From NCBI RefSeq assembly GCF_030272615.1, contig NC_081414.1, forward strand, positions 524,639,637 to 524,703,636: 64,000 bases of DNA, written 5' to 3'. The stretch is from Cryptomeria japonica (Eukaryota > Streptophyta > Pinopsida > Cupressales > Cupressaceae). The notes beneath the pieces are model-generated. The model saw nothing but the letters and a program-made list of their open reading frames with translations. It was not told the origin of the DNA and ran no database searches. Positions 9,717 to 18,886 of this stretch are shown here, piece after piece. A program made the translations under genes and the position numbers. Each line of letters opens with the position of its first letter. The first letter of the stretch is position 1.

Positions 9717-12700
9717 ATGGCATCTACTTCTAAGTCTGTAGAGAAGTTGATGATCACTGTTGAGCCTGAGGAAGCTCTAAAGGCAGATGAAATTATGTCT
9801 TATAATGCATTGTTGCAAGTCCCGAGCGGTGTTGTGGTCAAAAATGACTTCTCTAGCTATATAGATTGCAAGATAGAAGAATTAGGAACTCTACACATCT
9901 ATACTTGGCTAAAATCACTCTGTGATAAGAGTAGAAAGATTGAAACAAAATATGCTAGGGTTTTTGAAAAAGGTTTTCATAATGGCGCCTATTTTCTTGA
10001 AGATTTTGAGGAAGATCACATTAGGATCGTTTTGAGTCAAGTCCATGGAGATAATATGTATTTGGAGAGGACTCACATAATAACCAAGGAATCTATTAGG
10101 GTTGTAACGGGTTATTTCTCAATCGGTGAAGTTCTTGTGTTAAGAAGAATTTCAAAGGATATTGTCTTCAAGTTAATCGGTTCTACATCTGATAAGCCTA
10201 CTTTCTCTATCAACAATATTAGAGACCCTGCGGTGAAAATTGCAACAATGGTGATAGGCTACTGGGTATTCTACTCCAGTAGACTTACAGCAATTCATAC
10301 AACACATACAACGATTGTTGATAATGCAGATTATGATATTTGTGAAGCCATCAAAGAGCAATTATTTCAAAATTTAAAATCCATTAAGAAGGACAACACA
10401 CAAAAGTTCAAATATGGTCAGCTATTAGTCGGGTTATTTTTCTATTTTCAGAACTTCCTACCGGGTATAGGAGACATTGAATGGTCCAAAGAACAACCGA
10501 TCAATGCACAGATCAAGAACAACATTAAGGTTGTGAAGAATACTTTTTCAGCTGCCTTGAGCAAGTATTTTAATGAATTCCAGAAAAATATGAGCATGAG
10601 AATGAGGCTACCTGAAGATGTGATAAAACACTTCGCAAAAGACATAGTCTTCACGGTTACCACTAACTTTTTCTTGATGTAAGCAATTGATCCTAGAGAG
10701 GAAGAGATGGAAGATATGAGCTATGAGGTTAATCATGATTTACTGATTGGCTATGCTAATACCCTGTTAGCATCGCCTAAATATAAACAGAAGGCAAAAT
10801 TGGACATTGTGGTGGTCCAAGTTGCACCAACTAAAACTGGTACTGCACCTGTAGCCAAAGTGAAAGGAAAGAGAAAGAAGTCTAATGAAAAATATCCTGT
10901 GAAAAAGACTACAAGGGTGACTCGGAGTGTCCTAACCAAGAAGGAACCAACACCTAAAGTATATGTAAAGAAGGAGATTGCACCAAAGAAGAGAAATCAG
11001 AAATTGATTTTGCAACCAGAGTCTGAGGGTACAGATTCTGAAGAAGAACCAAAGAAAAAAAAAGCAACCAGCAGAACACCCAAGAAGATAAAGGTAGTGC
11101 CAAAGGCAACTACACCTATAGATATTGCTAACTACAAACCTGACACAGTTTTTAAGAGAACAATGAAGACATTAGGAAGAAATAGGTTTGATAATGTCAA
11201 AGAATATTTTGATTCTTTCACTGAAGATGAGCAGAAGCAAGTAATCCAACAGGTAATAACTTATTTGGGTCATTACAATAGAATTCTACATGACTTGGAA
11301 AATAATATTTCAATATCTTTGTATAATACTCTGTTAGATAAATGGGAGGAGGCAATTCAATTGGAAAAGAAGATTATTGATGAAATATTTGTACAATATT
11401 TTCCCAATTTATCATCGGATGGAATTAGTGCTTTAGTGGAGCAATACAAAGTATATTTTGATTTTAAAGTGATAAGATTGAAGCTTCTGAATGCAAAAAG
11501 GTCAGTTGTTAAGTCTGAGACACATCAGCTAGCCTATGTAATCAAAAAGAGGGAAGAAGTCGTCCACTCTAGCAATAAGGATGATACTAAAGATGATTTT
11601 CCTCTACCGGAAATGGATGAAGAGGAAATTGTTCAAGCTGACGTAGTCTATCCAATCAAGAAGAAGGATGATTTCATTATTCTTGTTGATGAAGATGTTC
11701 AGGACACAGTAGACCTATTTGGAGATGTCATTGCACCAGATATGGAGCCTCCTACAATCACTGAAGTACAGGTTTCATTAGTTGAACAACCGAGTATTTA
11801 ACTAACAGTGGACAATGAACTGGTAAAAAAACAACTAACCCCAATCTCCATCGGTTATTGAAAATACTCAAAAGGAGTCTACTGAGAAATTTGTCACTCA
11901 GTTACCTGAAGAGACAACAAAGAAGAACATAGAAAGAGCTATCATTAAGAGTGTACCCCCTAAACCGGTGAAGTAGAATCTATTTGAAGATGATGATGAT
12001 GATTCTTTAAGTATTTCAAGACCCATTGACATGAACACTTTGAGTGCATTTGAAATGATGAAGATTGATAATGTTATGCAATCTCATGCACACAAGAAGA
12101 GACTGAAAGAGAAAAGGATTGAAGCAGAGACAATCCTGAATGCAGTAGAAATATTGTTTGGTTTACTACCAAAAATAGTTGTTGTACATCTTCCTACACT
12201 CGTTAGCAAACTTGGTCAGTTAGTTGCAGATGCATCTGATCAAATCAAGTCGCTTGAAGATGTTGCTCAAATGTATGCGGAGAAGAGCCACAAGAAGAAA
12301 TATGGAGATAAACTGGCAAAGAACATTGAAAGTGACAAAATGGCTTTATCTCATAATGGAATTTTGTTGAAGAAAGATATTGAATCTAGAGGAAAGTATC
12401 TTGCCTCTACCTCCAATGTTACTTTATTTTATTCTGACATTTCTAAAAGTCAAGTTGAAACCGAGTAGGAAATGGAAAGGTTATGCAAGGCATATGTCCC
12501 ACTCTAGGACTCCATTCATGCCTTTAACCAGTCTGTAGATGATTTGCATGATAGACTGAACAAGAATGATAATGAGAATGCTAAGAGATTCTGATCTCTA
12601 AGAGAGCTCAAGAGTCAGCTCACCTCACAGGTCGACATTCTTCAGAGAGACTACTCCAATGCAGAAGCTATTCTTGCTACTCTAGAAACTTGCACACTAG

Positions 12701-12837
12701 ACTCAATGGAAGAATTCCATTCCCAATTGGTGTCTACATTTGAGTATACTGATAACATACTGGAATCATGGGAAAATTCCTTATCCTAGATGAAGTAGAA
12801 CTTTAATGATATTTTTATGAGACTAGCCAGTGCATGA
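9717..12837 (+). pseudogene. Large unknown ORF of E2 (about 1040 codons, decayed)
   Basis: The likely start is the ATG at 9717 (MASTSKSVEKLM). One frame runs to 11801 with a single stop (TAA 10680), then a small frameshift near 11802-11840 leads into a second frame to the TGA at 12835. Premature stops in that part (TAG 11974, 12466, 12505, 12787 and 12796; TGA 12592) are again one C-to-T step from CAG or CGA. In order: a roughly 320-residue globular-looking N-terminal part; a Lys-rich segment with a KKKK run and likely nuclear targeting (about 375-465); an alpha-helical middle; an acidic stretch; and a C-terminal coiled coil. I see no RT, integrase, protease, transposase DDE or helicase motif. 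It might be a captured host gene or a retroelement accessory gene. I do not recognise the family. Confidence 0.7.
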
Positions 12838-13102
12838 AATTTTTTTTAAGTTGTAATATATGTTGAACACTTTGATACAGATTTTCTATATATATGTATA
12901 TATTTTACTTTATCATTTTGGCATTGTTGTCAAAGGGGGAGTAATAATATGTATTTGTGTTTTTGAAAATTTGGTATTTATGCATGCATTAAAGGGGGGT
13001 ATTACATTAAAGGAGAGTATGAGCACATGTGTAAATATGTTGTGTATGCACAATTAGCGGTATTGTATTACTCTAAAATTTTCTAAGTGTTTCCATCAAT
13101 GC
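12838..13102 (+). other. 3' untranslated part of E2 with repeated G-rich tracts
   Basis: Besides the tract at the LTR there are purine-rich runs at 12931-12941 (caaagggggag), near 12990 (aaagggggg) and near 13009 (aaaggagag). A TA-rich stretch at 12885-12905 precedes them. No coding sequence is seen. Confidence 0.5.
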
Positions 13103-13115
13103 CAAAGGGGGAGGT
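13103..13115 (+). other. Polypurine tract of E2
   Basis: The run caaagggggaggt abuts the TGTTGG of the 3' LTR, the expected plus-strand priming site. Confidence 0.8.
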
Positions 13116-14210
13116 TGTTGGTTTGGTTATGATTGTAATGTATTCATCACTTGTTGTCATTGATGAAACACTCTCACACACACATATGATTACATTGACT
13201 ACCGGTGTAACTTCATTAGTTTACACTGTTAACTGGTATGTTTAAGGTTCATCTCTAACTAGTACTTTGTGTCAACCAGTATGTGCATAAGATATAACAT
13301 GTGGTTACATTAAGTCGGCATCAAAATGAAGATGAAGATGGAGATCAAGCGGAAGATTCTAGGACAATGGTTCACATGTTTTGTTCCAACTGGTATTGAC
13401 TATTCTAACCGATATCTATTTTTGTGATGAGTTACCAACACCATTTTCTTACCGATCATTTTTGTGATGAGTTATGTTTACTTGTGTTTTGATTTCCTAA
13501 GGCCGACATAAGATTTGAAAGTCTATTTAAAGACATCTTAGTGAATCATTTAAAACTGATAACTGATATAGAAGAGGAGATTATGTGAATACTAATTTGC
13601 ATAAAGGGTGAAAGCTTTTGTTGAAGAGCGATAAGTGTTAAGATGAAGACCAGTGTTGAATGTAATTAGAATGATCTAATCAAGCAAGTATTGTGCTACT
13701 CAAAATAGATCATACCATTCTTGTTGTTTTCTAATCATTACAATAGAGTCAAATCCCCTAATCGGGTAAGCTCTAACAAGATTCATTGTACAAATCCTCT
13801 AACAAGGTGATTCATTAGTTTGGATTCTCAAATCCTCTAGCGAGGTTACTCCTAACAGGGTAGTACTCTTAACAAGGTATAAGCTTCTAATCAAGCTTGG
13901 GATCTCTAACAAGATTCGCTCCTAGCAGAGCAGTTTGTAAGACCTTAACTGGTCAGTTATCTATTACTACAGATAGTTAACTTGTGAGTTCCATCTCACT
14001 GTGGTTTTTACCTATTTGGGTTTTCCACGTACATACACTTGTGTTATGGTGGATGTGTTACTTTTTGTGGATGTTGTTATTTCATTTTGGATAGCATGTA
14101 TTTTGTTTAAATGCTTGGTTAAGTTCATCTATCAGTTAGTGTTTGAAGTAGTTTTTGTTTTGGTGTCACTGATTCACCCCCCCCCCTCTCAATGCTTTTC
14201 AAGTCCATCA
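13116..14210 (+). repeat. 3' LTR of E2
   Basis: It starts TGTTGGTTTG, ends CCATCA and aligns end to end with 6778-7911. It keeps the TATA motif (13523-13532) and the C-rich hairpin region (14168-14195). Confidence 0.9.
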
Positions 14211-14215
14211 ACCAT
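14211..14215 (+). repeat. Target site duplication of E2, right copy
   Basis: The pentamer accat matches 6773-6777 exactly. Confidence 0.9.
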
Positions 14216-14349
14216 GTCCCCTTGGTCATCATCATATCCAACACTCTACCCCATTTGATGGACATCCAATGGGTCATCCTACCATGGCAGATATAATCCT
14301 TTATCACGCCCCATATAATGATTGCTCGAACTACTCCTACTACATTGCA

Positions 14350-14571
14350 CTAGTACATCTCATCCCAATTAACATGACTACCCCATATCTCCAAATCCTC
14401 ATACTCAAAGACCCTTCGTAGAGCCTCCACATCCCCACCCTCCTTGTCATACATGAATAGCTCCCCATGGATAGAAATCCATAGAATTCGATACACATCC
14501 TCAAGCATTGTCTTCATATATCCTATAAGTAGATGGAAAGTGCAATGCTTGTTATACCACTGCTCAACCAA
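14350..14571 (-). pseudogene. Plant mobile domain fragment, antisense in G2
   Basis: The 73-codon frame contains CTFHL near residue 11, then LEDVYRIL and a HGELF segment, which line up with the better copy at 42165-42467. The family motif is ERWxxETxTFHL...EDV...LPIDG. The domain is known from plant MAIN/MAIL proteins and from some retrotransposons. The start Met and the short length show it is only a fragment. It is on the strand opposite to the element's own coding direction. Confidence 0.55.
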
Positions 14572-14699
14572 TGTAGAAAGTAATCTGAGATTAGCCTAAA
14601 TATAAAGCATGAAATTAGCATGCCATAGTACAAGCACACTCAATGCAACATGATCATCCTCTCTTAGCTACGGCCTCAACCTCTATGTACATGGGAATC

Positions 14700-15786
14700 T
14701 CTCCCATGAATCTAATGGTGCAAAATCAGCCTCCAATCGCAAGCGCAATCACATCAGTGCCATGTTTTATTAGCTTATATCCTATCAAACTTTGTCAACT
14801 TTATCATTCCTAGAGGCTTCATCAACTTCATCAATTGATCAATTGCTACATATCCTATCCTACTGGGGCATGTGTTTGATTCTATCAATCCAACTACATA
14901 TCCTATTTGTCACCTTTGTTTATCACATTGGTTGCCTTTTTGCCTCTAGTTTGACCATAAACATGCTAATATGTATTGTATACACACTAAGAACTCAAAA
15001 ATGTACTTTTATACATGTATGCATTGTTGCTAAATGCATACACACCAAAAAATCAAAAATATAGTTTTACATGACATATATGCAGTTTCAAGGCATATGC
15101 ATCGTTGTTTGACATATAAGCACTTTCATGGACCGTATATGCACTTTTACATGATGCATGCACAATTATACCTAACACAAGTTCACACTTTCAACATATG
15201 TGTGCTAAGACTTCACATAGATGCATTAAAACATAACATACACATATTTTCGGAAAAAAATACCTACTACCGCATTTTCGGCAATCTAACCTCTAGACCT
15301 ATTAATGACACCATAAATGCATGAAATAAAAAATGCAAGGATCTACTTATCGTCTCTCCATACTCTATCCAATCATGCTTCCACACCCACTCAAATTTGT
15401 GTAATCTCTCTGCCATAGCTTCTCTTCTCTACTTGCCTTTCTCCTTTTCTCTACGCCTTGGTCAATGAAAGTGATGGATGCAAATGAGGTGGTCCTTGTC
15501 CCATGCTCCTATTTATAGGCATTATAACCCTAATTACCCATGGTGACCTCTCGTGGTCTCTGTGATTCCCCAAGTCTTCCTTTTTAGCCTGTCCTTTTCC
15601 TTTTTCACCTATGTATCCTCCTACCTAGCCTGTCTGATCATTTTTCCTTAGTTAGAAGATTGTCTAATTTTTTTACAAATTTTTCACCCAATCTCTCGAG
15701 GGAGAATACAACCATCCTTACCATGGGCAACCTATCATATTAGTGAATTCTTTTTCTTTGAAACGACGCGATAAACTACATTGTCT
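14700..15786 (+). other. G2 spacer between PMD fragment and LTR
   Basis: AT-rich DNA with irregular repeats of 'tatgcac' and 'catacac' words at 14980-15240, comparable to the repetitive spacer at 43100-43500 in G4. Open frames here are short and without recognisable domains. Confidence 0.5.
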
Positions 15787-15801
15787 CAAAGAGGAGCAAA
15801 A
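15787..15801 (+). other. Polypurine tract of G2
   Basis: The run caaagaggagcaaaa lies directly before the LTR, as caaagaggggcaaaa does in G4. Confidence 0.65.
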
Positions 15802-16534
15802 TGTAGCCTAATTAGATAAATATTTTATTTAATTACTTTTTATCCCGAGCCTTCTCTTGATTAAATAGATCTTTATTTATTTAATTAATTCATTAATCCT
15901 TTTCTAAGTCTTTCCTCATTTAAATAAATATTTTTTATTTATTTAAATTATCCTTCTCCTTAATTAAATAAATAATTTTTTTATTTAAATTGGCCCCACA
16001 TCTTCTATTAATTAAATAAATCTTCATTTATTTAATTATTGCATTACTCTTTTCTTTCCATGAAAAGTGTCATTCATCTCTTAATCCATATTTAACCACC
16101 TCTCAATTATTTTACTATTTCCTATACCAACCCTCTAATCTTAGCTGACCATTTATCCTTCCACCTCTTAATCCTATCCCTCCATTTTTAGGGTGTTCTC
16201 TATAAAAGAGAGCTCTTTCTCTCTCTTCTCAATCAATCAGGTGCAACTATACCTAAACTATGTTGAATTTCATACTACAACCACATCCATCCTCTATTGA
16301 GCTCTTGTGCACACATAAAATATGATAGAAACAAAATCAAGTAAGACAATGGAGATAGGACAATTGAGATCAAACCCATGTAACATGTGAATGGCATAAT
16401 CTTCTTTAGTTTTGTGATTTACATGTTTATGATTCTCTATTGATGTTGTGTTGGATTTCTTTGTAGGTCTAGATTTTTAGTGGTTGAATCTCTTAGGATT
16501 TACAATATTATAGCACCCAAATCTAGCATAAACA
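15802..16534 (+). repeat. LTR of G2
   Basis: It starts TGTAGCC and ends AAACA. It shares with the G4 LTR a series of 'attaaataaat...tttatttaatt' words, a promoter block at 16190-16215 (tataaaag at 16201) and the 'gagctcttgtgcacacataaaat' segment near 16300. It is diverged and lacks about 20 bases after its start. Confidence 0.75.
16201..16208 (+). promoter_or_regulatory. TATA box of G2 LTR
   Basis: The motif tataaaag lies at the same place as ctatataagg in the G4 LTRs. Confidence 0.45.
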
Positions 16535-16940
16535 ATAAGTTTAAACCTTTTGAAGAGGAATATCAACAAGGTTCCCAACCATATAGACTTTCTAATTTGT
16601 GGATGTGAATTTGTTAAATTAAATGCACAGGGTTTGGTGTTCTTCATTGAATTATCTTAGGATTTGGTTTTCATTTCACAAGTTGTGTTGTGGTAATGCT
16701 AATGAATTTGTTTAATCTTTTTCTATATTTTGTAAAAACATTATCAATATTACAAGGTGTGAACCAATTATTAGGGTTTTATTATTCACTAGAGGCTTCA
16801 CAAGCTTCAAAGTGCAAAGCTACTTTCGAATCACAATGGAGATTGATAATAGCTATATATGGTAAAAGAAATTTCTAGTTTTTACATTTTATCTAGAATA
16901 AGGGCCTATTTTTAGTTTCCCTAAATTAATTTTTATGTTA
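16535..16940. other. Unassigned AT-rich DNA
   Basis: About 400 bases between the G2 LTR and the G3 target site. No reading frame of note, no repeat and no match to other parts of the window were seen. Confidence 0.5.
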
Positions 16941-16945
16941 TTAAT
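16941..16945 (+). repeat. Target site duplication of G3, left copy
   Basis: The pentamer ttaat recurs at 24720-24724 directly after the right LTR. Confidence 0.9.
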
Positions 16946-17817
16946 TGTAAAGCGGAAAATCGCGATCGAACCCTAGTTGTTCTCCCCTCTTCCAACCCCG
17001 AGGAGAGAGAAGGGAGGTTCGCTAGGATTCGATGGTTTTCACTTAGGGGAGAGACTTTACATTCAAAAGAGGGGTTGAAACCCACAAGATCCAATCCCAC
17101 GCAATGCAAGATTGGATGCTAAATGAGTTTCAAGGGTTAAGACAGCAAGGCTACCCTCTTTTGTAAAGAATGTTGATAGAAGGATTAAGCTAAGAATCCA
17201 TAGAAAGTGATAAAGATTCGCTTATAAACTGAGATAGGGATATAGGATGAAGCTGCGGACCTGGAATTAGCAGTAAAATGTCGATACGGCGCTGTCCTGC
17301 AAATTTGAGCAAAAGTTGTCGGGACGATGGCGCCCGGCGCCACGGTCCTCCGAAAAATCCGCGAAACGAAGGGGGATCTGTTCGTCTCTGCACAAGGATT
17401 CCAGATCTTCAATTTCAGCCGCGTACCTGCAACCTACACACAGAAAAGCGAAGACAATTGGGGGGTTAGGGATTAGGGGTTTGCCTTTAGGTCAAACCCC
17501 GGTTTTGGAATTAACCAAGAAATGAGCAAGAGCTGTAAATGTAAATGTATGTAAAACAAGTACTAATACCTTGTTCTAAGGATGTTTGTATCCTTATGTG
17601 CGAAGTTTTAGATGTTGTATGTTGTATGTTGTATGTAGCATGTGATCTCCTCTTCAATGGTTGAATCCTTGACTTGAATGCAACACTTAGCCTTGAATGG
17701 AGACTTGAAATGATCAATTGCTTGAAGGAATGCTTAAATGCTTGAATGCTTGAGTATAGTTTCCACACCTTTTTTCCACATATCCTCCTCATCCCAAATG
17801 AGAGAGAAAAATGTAGT

Positions 17818-17824
17818 TTATATA
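17818..17824 (-). promoter_or_regulatory. TATA box, G3 left LTR
   Basis: Minus strand TATATAA within AAGTATATAAACTACA; kept in the right LTR. Confidence 0.5.
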
Positions 17825-17948
17825 CTTGCCAATTAGGGTTAAAAGACTGATTTTCCCAACCTTAGGCCGACCAGGAAATGTAATTTCCAAATTGCAAACA
17901 AAAAGACCCGCAATCTCCTTAGGAGACCGGGCCCAAAATAGGACCCAG

Positions 17949-17975
17949 GGACCAGGGCGCTGGGCGCTCTGGTCC
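17949..17975. other. GC-rich hairpin in G3 left LTR
   Basis: The arms GGACCAGGGCGC and GCGCTCTGGTCC pair at 11 of 12 positions plus one wobble around a 3-base loop. The right LTR holds two copies, one with perfect pairing. Confidence 0.7.
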
Positions 17976-18147
17976 CACCTCCCGGGACAGCAGGGTGCAA
18001 GGAGGTTCAGGCCAGGGTACTTGAAAAATGCAGTTTTTAGTGTCATGAGCAAGTTTCAGGGTCTCCATTCAGGTTGCGTGTTGCATCGCCATCGTGAAGA
18101 CCGAAATGCAGTCAAAATTGCAAGTGTCGCAATTTTAGGACGCTACA

Positions 18148-18162
18148 TTTAGCCCCCACTTT
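18148..18162 (-). other. Polypurine tract of G3
   Basis: Minus strand reads AAGTGGGGGCTAAA directly before the 3' LTR start TGTAGC. Confidence 0.75.
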
Positions 18163-18886
18163 AGCGGGAGTATGTATGCTCATACTTCCGGTAAAGTACA
18201 AGGAAACAACATTGAAAGACTTTCACCACGTCAAGGAGGCAAGATACACCAAGCCCCCAGTGGACTAAGGATCTTACGACTTCGATTGACAAAGTAAAAG
18301 GGAAGATCATGAGGGAGAACCATGACTGTCAGTAGTAAGGTTCCCTCACTATGAGTCATGCAAGAAAGATATCAAAAATTTTCAAGGCAAGGCTAAATTT
18401 ACCAAGAAATTTTCAAGTATCTTGAAAAGATATGAACGGGATGTATGCCCCCCTACGTTAAAGCGATCGCACACGCCTCACCGGGGGTGATTGTTTTAAC
18501 GTAGTGATACACATAAGAAATGAGAAAGGAGCACGTTATCGCAAGGATTTAGCCCCCAAGTGTGAGATAAACCCAAGGATAATAGACACAAAACATAAAG
18601 CACGAGGTGACTTCACTTTCCTCGGGGTCAATATGTTGTATGATAATTCATGTATATATATCATATGTATGTATGCATAATTGTTCTTCATTCCCCAATC
18701 AAGGAAGGTCACCTAGAAGAAGGGAACACATGTGTCTTTTGAGTCAACATGAGAGAGATCGAGAGATCTCAATGCTTTGCATCGTCCTCAAGTAAACAAC
18801 ACTAAGGACAACAAATAGAAGAATGAGAATAACATATAGAAGCAGTAACGCAAGAGAGGAGGAGAGAATCTGCTATGCTAATGTAA
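18163..18886 (-). other. 3' untranslated part of G3
   Basis: About 720 bases between the gag-protease stop and the polypurine tract. On the minus strand there are further tract-like GGGGGCT runs at 18254-18263 and 18550-18560, and a long inverted repeat at 18453-18504. An autonomous relative would have pol here. Confidence 0.6.
18453..18504. other. Inverted repeat in G3 3' region
   Basis: An 18-base arm beginning CTACGTTAAA pairs with an arm ending TTTTAACGTAG, 15 of 18 positions matching and the rest wobble-compatible on one strand, with a 16-base loop. Confidence 0.65.

Larger units (their letters stand above)
6778..14210 (+). mobile_element. E2: non-autonomous LTR element with capsid-less gag and a large unknown ORF
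   Basis: The element has LTRs at 6778-7911 and 13116-14210, a perfect 5-bp target duplication (accat), a tRNA-Met-type primer site at 7914 and a polypurine tract at 13103. Its interior holds a gag remnant (coiled coil plus zinc knuckles) and then an approximately 1040-codon frame unlike any pol domain. No protease, integrase, RT or RNase H motif is visible. LTR ends and primer site are Copia-like. It must have used enzymes from another element. It is inserted in G2. Confidence 0.88.
14216..16534 (+). mobile_element. G2: 3' part of an old PMD-type Gypsy relic
   Basis: The order antisense PMD fragment (14350-14571), tandem-like spacer, polypurine tract (15787-15801) and LTR (15802-16534) is the same as in the 3' half of G4 (41750-44805). 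The stretch 15740-15801 matches 43928-43983 closely. Gag and the 5' LTR are not present in the window. Decay is stronger than in G4. Confidence 0.65.
16946..18147 (-). repeat. 3' LTR of G3 (left copy)
   Basis: On the minus strand it runs TGTAGC to TTTACA. It contains a TATA box (17818-17824), one GC-rich hairpin (17949-17975) and one GGCGCC-bearing module (17316-17346). It carries one more tgttgtatgt unit near 17610 than the right copy. Confidence 0.93.

Noticed and set aside
10173-10663. Cys-rich minus-strand frames opposite the E2 ORF
   Set aside because: Shadows of the plus-strand ORF, whose codon pattern and length are better supported.
10680-10682. Programmed stop read-through or recoding in the E2 ORF
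   Set aside because: Other stops in the same ORF follow the same C-to-T pattern, so decay is the simpler reading.
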